DNA of 64,000 nt from CAVOHU01 sp963843385 (GTDB lineage Bacteria; Acidobacteriota; Vicinamibacteria; Vicinamibacterales; JAKQTR01). Below the pieces are notes generated by a model. The model had not been told where the DNA came from and ran no database searches. It was given only the letters and a program-made list of their open reading frames with translations. The stretch is taken from assembly GCA_963843385.1 (NCBI GenBank), contig CAWJJY010000005.1, forward strand, positions 248,001-312,000, read 5' to 3'. Below are positions 40,368 to 48,763 of the stretch, piece after piece. The stretch's first letter is position 1. Each line of letters opens with the position of its first letter. The translations under genes and the position numbers were made by a program.

Positions 40368-43334
40368 TCAGCGCTCCGGGACCGCGGTCACGCGCGCCAT
40401 GGCGTTCCTCAGATCCTGGAGGCGATACGGCTTGGCCAGCACCGACACGAATCCGTATTCGTGGAAATTGGCCATGATGGGATCGGTGGAATAGCCCGAG
40501 GAGACGATGGCCTTCAGCCCCGGCTCGATCGCCCTCATGCGAGAGGTCGCCTCGACGCCGCCCATTCCTCCCGGGATGGTCAGATCCACGATCACCACGT
40601 CGAACGGCCGCCCGGCCTCGCGGGCGGCGCGATAGAGCGTCACGGCCTCCGCTCCGTTCGCAGCGGTCGAGGTCTCGTACCCGAGCGACTCGAGCATCCG
40701 TGCTGCGAGGCCGCTGACCAGGGCCTCATCGTCGAGGATGAGCACGCGGCCTCCGCCGAGCGATCGAGGCCGGGCGGTTCCCTCGCCGGCCTCGACGAGA
40801 TCGGCGCTGGCGGGCAGGTAGATGTCGAAGAGTGTCCCTTCGCCGACTCGCGACCTGACGTCGATGCGGCCCTCGTGCCGGGAGACGACGGAGTGGCAAA
40901 TCGCCAGGCCCAGGCCGCTTCCTGCCGGCTTGGTCGAGAAGTAGGGATCGAAGATCCGGCCGATGACCTGCTCGGGGATGCCCGCCCCGGTGTCCTCGAC
41001 GCGAATCCTCACATACGGGCCAGGGGCGAGCAGCAACGGATTGTCAGGCCCGAGATCGCTGTTCTCCGCCGTGATGGTCACCACCCCGCCCTCGGGCATG
41101 GCCTGCACGGAGTTGATGACCATGTTCTGGACGACCTGCGCAATCTGCCCCTCGTCCACGCGCGCGGGCCGCAGGGACCCGGCCATCACGAACCGGCAGA
41201 CGGTCGAGGATCCGCGAACCGCGAAGAGTGCCGCGTCCCGTGCCACTTTCGAGAGATCGACGACCTTCTTGAGCGGGGCCCCGCCCTTCGAGAAGGTGAG
41301 CAGCTGCTGGGTCAGCGACTTGGCCCGCAGGGCTGCGCTCTCGGCCTCGAGCAGCGACTGCCGCAGCCGATCTCCGCCGCCCGGCTCGGCCTGGGCCATC
41401 GAGAGGTTGCCGATCACGCCGGTCAGGATGTTGTTGAAATCGTGAGCGATGCCGCCAGCCAGGATCGCGAGCGATTCCAGCTTCTGGGCCTTCCGCAATT
41501 CGTCCTCGCGCTTCGCCTCGGCGGTGATGTCACGAAAGACGACGACGGCGCCGATGACCTGGCTGTCTCGATCCCGGATCGGCGAGCAGCTGTGCCCCAC
41601 GGAGTACTCGCGGCCGTCGCGGCCGATGAGCGTCGCCCGATCGTCGCCCCCGGAGATCGACGCCGACGCCATCACCTTCGCGACAGCGTCCCGCACGGGT
41701 TCCCGAGTGCCTGGCCGCACGATGTGGAAGACGTCCGGAAGCGTCCGTCCGATCGCCTCAGCAGCAGGCCACCCGGTCATGTCCTCCGCGACCTTGTTGA
41801 TCGTGGTGACCGCGGTGGACGTGTCGACGGCAATCACCCCATCGCCGATGCTCCTCAGCGTCACGGCGAGCCGCTCCTTCTCGGCGGCCAGCGCCTGCTC
41901 CGCCTCCAGCCTCTCCGCGATGTCCCGGATGGCGGCGATGTGCACCGATCGGCCATGCCAGACGAACTGGCTCTTGGTGATCTCGACGGGGAAGGCCGAA
42001 CCGTTTTTTCGGCGATGCCAGCGGACACGGACCCGGGTGTCGCCGGTCAGGATCAGGGGTTGCGCGACGGACATTCCGGCCGACAGATCGTCGTCCCGCA
42101 TGAGCATCAGCTCCGCACGCGCATAGCCATAGAGGGCGGAGGCGGCCTGGTTGGCCTCGATGAAGCGTCCGCTGCCGTCGTCGATGAGGAACAACGCGTC
42201 CGACTCGAGTTCGAAAAGCTGGCGATACGTTTCTTCGCTTTCGCGCAGCTCGCGCGTGCGTTCGAAGACCGCCCGCTCCAGCGCCTCTCTCCCCGATAAC
42301 AGGTTCTTCACGTAGAAACCCAGCAGCGCGGTGAGCAGGAGACCCGCGGGCAGGATCAGCCAGTACGCGAGGGGGTAGTGGCGTTGCAGGTAGGCCCGGT
42401 TGGGCCAGAACGACAGCTGCCATCGACGGCCGGCAAACGGCACGTCGACCTGCGCGCGGGGCATCGCGGTCAGCAGCCAATCCCAGGGCGAGTCGATGGG
42501 CTGCAGCCGTCCGATCCAGCGGGTCAGCAGCTGCTGGCCCGATGGCGCCGAGCGATCGATCACGTCGAAGGGCAAGCCGATGGGCTCGATGTCGCGCAGC
42601 GTGGCCAACAGGAGATCCGAAGGCAGGAGAAACGCCGCGCAGAATCCGACGAGCGAGGACCGCCTGTCGGAGACGCTCGAGCCTTCGACCTGTGCGGCGT
42701 ACACCGGCGTGAACACTGCGACGCCTGCCGTGCCTGTCCCAGCCACGCGGGTAAGCGCGGTCACAACCGGGCTTCCCGTGTCGCGGGCCTGGTCGAGCGC
42801 GGCACGGCGGGCGGGATCCGCGTTCCAATCGACGCCGATGTTCCCCTCACTGCCTTCGATCGGCTCGAGGTAGACCACCGGGAAGTACTCGTCCCTGGCC
42901 GCCGCCGGCGACAGTCTGCCGCCTGCGTCTTGCTCGACGATGCCGCCACGGGAACGCCCTTCCCGTCGAACCGCCGCTTCGAACGGCGCGCGGTCCGCGG
43001 CCCGCACGCGGGGCATCCACACGAGCAGCCTGGTCTCGGGATGATCCCTCAAGAGGGGTCGCGTGAACACGGCGAAGCGCTCGCGATCGAGGGTTGGCGC
43101 GCCGACGATGAATTGCCTCAGCGCTGCCGCGAGCGCGGTCGACTCGCGAAGCCCGTTGACGAGGAGACTCGCCCGCTGACTCGAGTCGTTCTGGAACTGC
43201 GCCCGAAAGCTCCTCATCTCCTGCCGGCGGACCTGGAAGAACACGATGGAGGTGGTCAGCAGTCCCGCCAGCAGCACGGCCAGGGTGCCGATCGTGACGC
43301 GTCGAGATCGGGACGACAGGAAGCGTCCGGTCAT
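40368..43334 (-). CDS. hybrid histidine kinase with CHASE, two PAS, kinase and receiver domains
   Basis: A 988-aa membrane sensor. It has TM1 at about 15-35, an extracytoplasmic CHASE domain at about 60-300 and TM2 at about 321-345. PAS domains lie at about 366-480 and 485-605. The HisKA phospho-acceptor is His631 (GGIAHDFNN), then an ATPase domain (NMVINSVQAM, DTGAGI, GSGLGL). The receiver at about 862-985 has Asp917 and Lys968. CHASE sensors read external small ligands. No separate output regulator is adjacent; the receiver may pass phosphate to a distant protein. It follows the M23 peptidase by 10 bp and precedes the QueC-like gene by 48 bp, all on the minus strand, so co-transcription is plausible. 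Confidence 0.9.
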   Translation of the reverse strand: MTGRFLSSRSRRVTIGTLAVLLAGLLTTSIVFFQVRRQEMRSFRAQFQNDSSQRASLLVNGLRESTALAAALRQFIVGAPTLDRERFAVFTRPLLRDHPETRLLVWMPRVRAADRAPFEAAVRREGRSRGGIVEQDAGGRLSPAAARDEYFPVVYLEPIEGSEGNIGVDWNADPARRAALDQARDTGSPVVTALTRVAGTGTAGVAVFTPVYAAQVEGSSVSDRRSSLVGFCAAFLLPSDLLLATLRDIEPIGLPFDVIDRSAPSGQQLLTRWIGRLQPIDSPWDWLLTAMPRAQVDVPFAGRRWQLSFWPNRAYLQRHYPLAYWLILPAGLLLTALLGFYVKNLLSGREALERAVFERTRELRESEETYRQLFELESDALFLIDDGSGRFIEANQAASALYGYARAELMLMRDDDLSAGMSVAQPLILTGDTRVRVRWHRRKNGSAFPVEITKSQFVWHGRSVHIAAIRDIAERLEAEQALAAEKERLAVTLRSIGDGVIAVDTSTAVTTINKVAEDMTGWPAAEAIGRTLPDVFHIVRPGTREPVRDAVAKVMASASISGGDDRATLIGRDGREYSVGHSCSPIRDRDSQVIGAVVVFRDITAEAKREDELRKAQKLESLAILAGGIAHDFNNILTGVIGNLSMAQAEPGGGDRLRQSLLEAESAALRAKSLTQQLLTFSKGGAPLKKVVDLSKVARDAALFAVRGSSTVCRFVMAGSLRPARVDEGQIAQVVQNMVINSVQAMPEGGVVTITAENSDLGPDNPLLLAPGPYVRIRVEDTGAGIPEQVIGRIFDPYFSTKPAGSGLGLAICHSVVSRHEGRIDVRSRVGEGTLFDIYLPASADLVEAGEGTARPRSLGGGRVLILDDEALVSGLAARMLESLGYETSTAANGAEAVTLYRAAREAGRPFDVVIVDLTIPGGMGGVEATSRMRAIEPGLKAIVSSGYSTDPIMANFHEYGFVSVLAKPYRLQDLRNAMARVTAVPER

Positions 43335-43344
43335 GATGTCCGTG

Positions 43345-44310
43345 TCACTGCCGGCTCCATACGCCCGGCGGCGGTGCCGGTTCGAGCGGGTCCCGGTACA
43401 AGGGCGGTTCGATTCCAAGCGGTCCGTGCTTGGCGCGATTGACCGCGGTCGCTTCCACCAGCGAGAGCGGATCGACCGCCAATGGTCCCACGCGGAGTGT
43501 CCAGTGCAGGTGGGGGCCGGTCACCCGGCCTGTCGCGCCGACCGCGCCGACCGCCGCGCCGCCTTCGACCAGCTCGCCGGCGGAGATGTCCATGCGGCTC
43601 AGATGCGCGAGCAGCGAATAGATCCCAAGCCCGTGGTCGAGGATGATCGTGTTCCCCGAATAGTACAAGTCTTCGGCCAGCACCACCCGGCCGGCATTGG
43701 GGGCCCTCACTGGCGTGCCGGCTGGCGCCGCGAAATCGGTTCCTCGATGCGCCGACCCGATCCGCCCGTTGTACACGCTGCGCGTGCCGAAGTTCGACAC
43801 GCGTGTGCCGTCGACGGGCACGGCGAACGGGCCGGCCCAAAGGCGCGGCGACGTCACGCCCGCGAGCAGTTCCGCCAGTTTCATCCGTTCCAACTCGATC
43901 CGGGGCCATGCGCTCGAAGGCGGCGTCACGAATCGGGGGTCGACCTTGAGGCGACGAGTCGGGAACACCTTACGAACCACGGTGAGTGGGTACGCGGCAG
44001 TCAGCGTGACGCCACGTTCGGTCTGCGCCGTGATCACGATGGACGTCGCACCCGGCTTCGTGTCGAGGTCAATCCCCGCGATCGCCTGCCAGGCCCCGGG
44101 CGTGCCGGAGGGAAAGACCGCCAGCTTCTGGCCGAATGCGCGGCCATCGGCCGACACCAGCGGGACCCGGGCCGAAATCGAGAAGACGACGACTTCTCCG
44201 GGCTGAATCGCGCGGGCCCAATGGGTGACCGAAAGACCGTCTGGCTGGGTGGGAACTGGCGGCCAGGCCATCGCGACGAGCGAGGCCACAGCCAACGTGA
44301 GGTTCTTCAC
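43345..44310 (-). CDS. exported M23 family metallopeptidase
   Basis: A 321-aa protein with a signal-like N-terminus (VKNLTLAVASLVAMA), a beta-domain, then an M23/LytM peptidase domain. Zinc ligands are His188 and Asp192 (HRGTDFAAPAGTPV) and His269 (HLHW), with His236 and His267 as catalytic histidines. All residues are present, so it should be active on cell-wall peptide bridges. The GTG at 44310 is favoured, since it begins the signal peptide; an upstream GTG at 44319 is an alternative. It is the first gene of the minus-strand run that continues with the hybrid kinase and the QueC-like trio. Confidence 0.87.
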   Translation of the reverse strand: MKNLTLAVASLVAMAWPPVPTQPDGLSVTHWARAIQPGEVVVFSISARVPLVSADGRAFGQKLAVFPSGTPGAWQAIAGIDLDTKPGATSIVITAQTERGVTLTAAYPLTVVRKVFPTRRLKVDPRFVTPPSSAWPRIELERMKLAELLAGVTSPRLWAGPFAVPVDGTRVSNFGTRSVYNGRIGSAHRGTDFAAPAGTPVRAPNAGRVVLAEDLYYSGNTIILDHGLGIYSLLAHLSRMDISAGELVEGGAAVGAVGATGRVTGPHLHWTLRVGPLAVDPLSLVEATAVNRAKHGPLGIEPPLYRDPLEPAPPPGVWSRQ

Positions 44311-44557
44311 GCTGTACACCCCGTGGCGTCGTGCGCCGCCCGACCCGATCCCGCTCTGTCGATCACGGTAGCCACCTGCGCGCCGGCCCGACCGGACCAT
44401 ACCACGATACCCCGATCCGCGGGAGGCAACGCAAGCATGGCATGAGGACGCGACGTCGCGGGAGTAGCGGCCGGCCGGCCTCGTTTCGGTGACGGCCGCG
44501 CCGGAGCCGGCGGTGCGGATCGGCCCCGGGGCCCCCGGGCCGGCCGGACGAGTATGC

Positions 44558-44563
44558 TATACT
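44558..44563 (+). promoter_or_regulatory. possible -10 element of RRM gene
   Basis: TATACT in a short AT-rich patch just after a very GC-rich stretch, about 200 bp before the RRM ATG. This would give a long 5' leader. No -35 is recognisable. Confidence 0.3.
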
Positions 44564-44672
44564 GCTGATCGTTAGGTGGAAGCCCGCCTCTGCAGCGCTG
44601 CGTCAAGAGCCGATTCGATTCTGACTCGCTCATCCCGCGACGTTCTAGCTTAGTCACGAGCTGCCATCAGAA

Positions 44673-44691
44673 ACGATCCACTGTGGATCGT
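44673..44691. promoter_or_regulatory. 19-bp perfect palindrome upstream of RRM gene
   Basis: ACGATCCACTGTGGATCGT: two 9-bp arms around a single T. It lies in the presumed 5' leader, 73 bp before the RRM start. It may be an operator or an RNA hairpin acting on translation. Confidence 0.45.
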
Positions 44692-44764
44692 CGCGTTAGT
44701 CATGGCGGCCTCCTTCAGTTGCGGCCGCCCAAGGTTCCGCATGGCGGGACAGGAGCAGTGCAGA

Positions 44765-45079
44765 ATGGGTCGTAAACTCTACGTCGGCAACCTCCCCTAT
44801 TCCACGGGCGAACAGGACCTCCAGGAACTGTTCGGTTCGGTGGGTGCGGTTGAGTCGGTCAGCGTGATGCGCGACATGGCCACGGGCCGTGCTCGCGGCT
44901 TCGCGTTTGTCGAGATGGCCACCGACGCCGACGCACAGAAGGCGATCACCGAGCTTCACGAGCGTGAGTTCGGCGGCCGCAACCTGACGGTCAACGAAGC
45001 CCGTCCGCGCCCGGAGCGCTCCGGCGGCTTCGGCGGCGGCGGCGGAGGCAACAACCGCCGGCGCGAGCCCCGCTGGTAA
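44765..45079 (+). CDS. RRM-domain RNA-binding protein
   Basis: A 104-aa single-RRM protein of the glycine-rich RNA-binding type found in many bacteria. RNP2 is KLYVGNLP (residues 4-11) and RNP1 is RGFAFVEM (44-51). The tail is Gly/Arg rich (GGFGGGGGGNNRRREPRW). The family is often cold- or stress-induced, binding single-stranded RNA in the cytoplasm. The ATG at 44765 has AGGAG 9 bases upstream; the frame extends upstream but without RRM sequence. A long leader with a 19-bp palindrome precedes it. A small basic protein gene follows in the same direction. Confidence 0.92.
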   Translation: MGRKLYVGNLPYSTGEQDLQELFGSVGAVESVSVMRDMATGRARGFAFVEMATDADAQKAITELHEREFGGRNLTVNEARPRPERSGGFGGGGGGNNRRREPRW

Positions 45080-45205
45080 GCGGATCGGTCGAACACCGCC
45101 ACGAGGTCGGGGCCGACCGTGCGGTCGGCCCCGACCTCGCCACTCTGCTCGGGGGCGCACGACGCGACATCCGACCCGTCCACACCGGCTGCGAAGGGAG
45201 GCATG

Positions 45206-45403
45206 ATGAACCGAGCACGACCATCCCGCATGAAACGCGACCGCGAGAAAGCCCGGCGCGAAAAGCAGCAGGAGAAGGACGCACGCCGCGCCGAGAACAA
45301 GGCTAGGCGGGCCACCTCACCGACGGGCGGCGGCATGGACGATTCCGACCTCGCGGCGATCACGCCAGGTCCTCAGCCCAAGCCCTGGGAAGACGAGATC
45401 TAG
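45206..45403 (+). CDS. small highly charged protein
   Basis: A 65-aa protein rich in Lys, Arg and Glu (KRDREKARREKQQEKDARRAENK region), probably one helix, ending in an acidic PKPWEDEI tail. GGGAGG lies 5 bases before the ATG at 45206; an ATG at 45203 is in the same frame. The strong ribosome site and position behind the RRM gene make it believable. The function is unknown; a nucleic-acid- or ribosome-associated role is a guess from charge. Confidence 0.6.
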   Translation: MNRARPSRMKRDREKARREKQQEKDARRAENKARRATSPTGGGMDDSDLAAITPGPQPKPWEDEI

Positions 45404-45481
45404 AACGGCAGCGGGCGTCGGCACGGTCAGGTCCGATCCCGCCTCGACCCCCACCGCCTCCCCCCACGCCCACCGGAACGC

Positions 45482-45832
45482 GCGATCTCGGACGGCTGCA
45501 GCGCAGCGACCGGGACAAGACCGATCCCGCCGCACTCATCTCCCCACCTCGCACCCCATGCCTCCGGAAGACGCGATCTCGGACGGCTGCAGCGCAGCGA
45601 CCGGGACAAGACCGATCCCGCCGCACTCACCTCCCCACCTCGCACCCCACGCCCACCGGAAGACGCGATCTCGGACGGCTGCAGCGCAGCGACCGGGACA
45701 AGATCCCGCCGCATATCTCCCCACCTCGCACCCCAGCCTCCGGAAGACGCGATCTCGGACGGCTGCAGCGCAGCGACCGGGACAAGACCGACCCGCCGCA
45801 CTCACCTCCCACCTCGCACCCCACGCCCAGGG
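45482..45832. repeat. minisatellite, four tandem units of 84-93 bp
   Basis: Four head-to-tail copies starting at 45482, 45572, 45665 and 45749, with a partial unit end just before the first. The well kept core runs GCGATCTCGGACGGCTGC, then AGCGCAGCGACCGGGACAAG. The rest is a C-rich stretch (CTCCCCACCTCGCACCCCA) that varies by small deletions. The core can fold around CTGC-AGC-GCAG. All short open frames across it are translations of the repeat and are not genes. Confidence 0.9.
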
Positions 45833-45935
45833 CCGTCGCGATCGGCGAGGTGCCGCGGGCGCCTCACGCCGCACGCATAGATGTGTCGGGGGAAGCCCCG
45901 CGCCGGCCGGCTCGGACCCGATGCATAATGCCGTC

Positions 45936-46634
45936 ATGGAGCGACGAAGGACAGCGTTCGTGCTTGCCGTGCTGACGGCGCTCGGAGTGTCGTCGAGCTC
46001 GTCGGCGCAGGAACGCGCCGTGTTCTTTCAGATCGCCGGTGGCTTGACGCTGCCGCTCGCGAGCGTGCGCCAGAATTTCGGAACGGGGTGGAATCTCGAC
46101 ATGGGATTCGTGTTTCCCCTGTCGAAGGCGACCGAGCTTCAGATCGACGTGCTTCACGCGCGAGTCGGCGATCGGAGCTCGCCGGTCGATGAGCTCGACG
46201 CTCCGCTTCGAGCCGATCAGCTTGCCATTTCGGCCAGCCACTTCATGGATGCGGGATCAGCGAGCCTCAGGTTCACGCCCCCGCGCCAATCCGGCCGTCT
46301 CAAGGCGTATGCAGTGGCCGGCGTGGGCCTCTACTACCGGAAGGTCACGCTCAGCAGCAATGGCGCGGGACAGGTGTCGGTGTGCAACCCGTGGTGGTTC
46401 GTCTGCCCGGGTGAACCCGTGACCCTGGACCGGGTCGTCGGCAGACGCAACTCCGTGGGCCTGGGCGCGAGCATCGGCGGCGGGATCAGCTTCGTCGTGA
46501 ACGGCGAGCTGACGGCCTTCATCGAGGCGCGTTTCCACCACATCCTCAGTGGACCGGCCTACACCCTGCCAGCGGGCGGGAGTCGCCGAGCCACCGGCGA
46601 CTACCTGCCTCTATCGATTGGGCTGAGGTTCTAA
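45936..46634 (+). CDS. outer-membrane beta-barrel protein
   Basis: A 232-aa exported protein: a signal peptide MERRRTAFVLAVLTALGVSS, then alternating hydrophobic strands (GWNLDMGFVFPL, AYAVAGVGLYYRKV, SVGLGASIGGGISFVV) and a C-terminal strand ending LSIGLRF with the terminal Phe expected for BAM-inserted barrels. It fits the small OmpA-like/OMP_b-brl class. No ligand can be inferred. A -10-like CATAAT ends 6 bp before the ATG, so a leaderless transcript is possible. The gene lies between two different minisatellites. Confidence 0.75.
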   Translation: MERRRTAFVLAVLTALGVSSSSSAQERAVFFQIAGGLTLPLASVRQNFGTGWNLDMGFVFPLSKATELQIDVLHARVGDRSSPVDELDAPLRADQLAISASHFMDAGSASLRFTPPRQSGRLKAYAVAGVGLYYRKVTLSSNGAGQVSVCNPWWFVCPGEPVTLDRVVGRRNSVGLGASIGGGISFVVNGELTAFIEARFHHILSGPAYTLPAGGSRRATGDYLPLSIGLRF

Positions 46635-46664
46635 CCCCAGCGCTCCAGTTGAGTTGGGAACACG

Positions 46665-46894
46665 CCGGAATGGAGCAGGCGGTGTCAGTCCGCGTGCCCG
46701 GGGCGAGATCTCCCGACGCGAGTGAGCCCCGGGGACCGGCGACCGGAATGGAGCAGGCGGGCCAGCCCGCGTGCCGGGGCGAGATCTCCCGACCTGAGTG
46801 AACTACGGGGACTGGCGACCGGAATGGAGCAGGCGGGTCAGCCCGCGTGCCCGGGGCGAGATCTCCCGACCTGGGTGAGCTCCGAGGACTGGAG
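46665..46894. repeat. second minisatellite, three tandem units of 76-78 bp
   Basis: Copies begin at 46665, 46743 and 46819. Each starts CCGGAATGGAGCAGGCGG and contains GGGGCGAGATCTCCCGAC. The sequence is unrelated to the repeat at 45.5 kb. GGGGCGAGATCTCCCG has a near-palindromic centre, so each unit may form a hairpin. It lies just after the barrel gene. Confidence 0.88.
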
Positions 46895-46967
46895 AGCCGC
46901 GATTGGCGCCCCGGAGGAGTCCGGCCCTGCAACCAAACGCGCGATCCGCCCGCGGCAGGAGCCCTTG

Positions 46968-47696
46968 TCAGGCCGCCGGGCTCGCTTCATCAACGCGCAC
47001 GGCCACGCTCGAGTGGCTGGTCGAGCAGGTGCGTTCGCCAATCCAGATGAGGATGAGGCCGATACACTCCCCGATGTAGAGCGCCTCCACCATGCCCGCC
47101 TTCGCCATCGATCCGCCGATGCCCGGGAGCATGGCGCCGACCGCGATGAGCGTGTTGCCGATGACACGGTTGCCCGGCGCGTGCTGGCGGCGGAACCGCC
47201 ACGCGCTGGCGATGGCTCCTCCGATCAGGAAGTACACGGCGTAGGTGTTGATGAAAGGCGTCATCAACCGGACCCACCGCCACTCGAGGATGGCGCCGGT
47301 CGGCCGCTGCGGCTGGAAGTTGGCCATGACGACCGGCGACAGCGCGACCAGGATCGAGGTCACGATGACCACCGGCAGGCTGATCGCCGTCATTCGATTC
47401 GCGAATTTCCGCGAGTACGAGAGGTACAGCGATCCCTGCGCCAGCGGGTAGCCGCCGAGCACCGCCCCGGTGATGTACCACGCCTTGTTGAGGAACACCG
47501 AGTTTCCACCAAGCGTAATCAGGGCCTCGACCACCGTCCCAGATCCGTAGAACGCCACTCCGATGGCCCACCACAGGAGATGCTGCGACGGCTTGGTGAG
47601 GTAGCGGCGAAACAGCGACAGGCAGAACGCCACCGACACGAGGGTCGTCACGATCGGCAGATAGTGGACCCAAATCAGTTGCGACGAACTCGACAT
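46968..47696 (-). CDS. integral membrane protein of unknown function
   Basis: A 242-aa protein with about seven hydrophobic helices (for example WVHYLPIVTTLVSVAFCLSLF, LLWWAIGVAFYGSGTVV, MTAISLPVVIVTSILVAL, AVYFLIGGAIASAW). The layout recalls 7TM sensory modules that precede kinases or cyclases, but no output domain follows. The ATG at 47696 begins the first helix directly. It is convergent with the minisatellite and not in a clear operon. I do not recognise the family. Confidence 0.7.
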   Translation of the reverse strand: MSSSSQLIWVHYLPIVTTLVSVAFCLSLFRRYLTKPSQHLLWWAIGVAFYGSGTVVEALITLGGNSVFLNKAWYITGAVLGGYPLAQGSLYLSYSRKFANRMTAISLPVVIVTSILVALSPVVMANFQPQRPTGAILEWRWVRLMTPFINTYAVYFLIGGAIASAWRFRRQHAPGNRVIGNTLIAVGAMLPGIGGSMAKAGMVEALYIGECIGLILIWIGERTCSTSHSSVAVRVDEASPAA

Positions 47697-47865
47697 GCAG
47701 CGATCCTCTTGAGGCGGGGCCGGGCCGGTTGCGGTCAGGCTGCCACACCCGCCATCTTCTTTCTACGGTATGCTTTCCCGTGTCCTACGGCAAGTGGACA
47801 CGCCGGGAACCCGGCAAGAGACGTGGGTGGTTCAGAATTTGAGCGTTGCGAGCCGCTCCTCAATC

Positions 47866-48630
47866 CTACCGGCACACCATCACGACATCGGTCGATTCAC
47901 ACGGGTCGAAGGAAGTCTCGGCCATCGTTCCATAGACTTGGCGGTCCGAGAATCCCGCGGCCCCCAGCGCGGTCTCGAGCTGGTCTTTCAGCCAGCCCCG
48001 CAGCGGAACGTTGTGACTGGCCACGACCTCGAGCGGCGGATGTCCTTCCGGCCGATAGCGCAGCAGCGCGGGCGTGAATATCACGGCGCCCCCGGGCTGG
48101 TGCGTCATGACCCGCAGGAAGATCGCGTCACCCTCATCGTCGGTCAGAAACGTCATCGGCAGGCATCGCTGGCCGTTGCGGATCAGCCTCTCGTAGTTGA
48201 GCACCTGCAGGATGAAGGGTGCGCCAGGCAGGAGCACGCGGCGGACGGCGCCGAACAGGTTCGCCAGCAGGCCCGGGTCGGTGACGTGCGTCAACGTGTT
48301 GCCCAGGCAGATGGCCGCACCGAACCGTCCGCTGACCGCCTGGTCGACCTGCACGAGATCGCCGCGTACGAAGCTCACGCCGGGAGGAGTCCCGCCCTCC
48401 CTTGCCTGCTCGAGCATGGCATCTGAAACATCGACGCCGACGACTTCGAATCCCTTGCCGGCGAGGAATCGCGCGTGCTCGCCCGTTCCCGATCCGAGAT
48501 CGAGCAGGCGGCGCGACGGGGCGCTCGAAAGCGGCGCCTCCATGAACGTCCATTCTCTCGAGAGGCGCTTGGGCCACGCAATCAGCTTCCGGTAATCGAG
48601 ACTGGAGTAATGGTCGGATGATTGACTCAT
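47866..48630 (-). CDS. class I SAM-dependent methyltransferase
   Basis: A 254-aa Rossmann methyltransferase. Motif I is RLLDLGSGTGEHARFL, then VVGVDVSDAMLEQAR (acidic end of strand 2), SFVRGDLVQV, AICLGNTLTHV (motif IV) and LLPGAPFILQVLNYERL. The chain resembles methyltransferases acting on small molecules such as glycine or sarcosine-type amines, but the substrate cannot be read from the motifs. It is divergent from the aminotransferase gene, with 133 bp between. Confidence 0.85.
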   Translation of the reverse strand: MSQSSDHYSSLDYRKLIAWPKRLSREWTFMEAPLSSAPSRRLLDLGSGTGEHARFLAGKGFEVVGVDVSDAMLEQAREGGTPPGVSFVRGDLVQVDQAVSGRFGAAICLGNTLTHVTDPGLLANLFGAVRRVLLPGAPFILQVLNYERLIRNGQRCLPMTFLTDDEGDAIFLRVMTHQPGGAVIFTPALLRYRPEGHPPLEVVASHNVPLRGWLKDQLETALGAAGFSDRQVYGTMAETSFDPCESTDVVMVCR

Positions 48631-48763
48631 GGAAACCTCCGCGTGTGCGCCGCGGGCGGCACAGCTCTCGTGCCACCGGCGCCAGATCCTCAGGCACTCT
48701 ACGTCTCCCGCTTTCGAGCGTCAACCGTGGCAGAATAGGGCTTCGAACATTCGAGGAGGTCGG

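Larger units (their letters stand above)
44311..44764. other. divergent intergenic region, M23 peptidase / RRM protein
   Basis: A 454-bp gap without a supported gene. It holds an extremely GC-rich palindromic stretch (GGCCCCGGGGCC at 44522-44533), a -10-like TATACT at 44558 and the 19-bp palindrome at 44673. Confidence 0.6.

Noticed and set aside
40461..42299. 612-codon plus-strand open frame opposite the hybrid kinase
   Set aside because: The kinase on the other strand has all catalytic motifs; this frame has none.
44522..44545. GC-rich palindrome as an intrinsic terminator
   Set aside because: No T-run on either side and it lies between two genes that diverge, so no transcript needs to end there.
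45482..45832. Possible CRISPR array
   Set aside because: The parts between the conserved cores are near-copies of each other, not unique spacers, and there are no cas genes.
45558..45935. N-terminal extension of the barrel protein through the minisatellite
   Set aside because: It would be repeat-encoded and precede an internal signal peptide; the start at 45936 is far more plausible.
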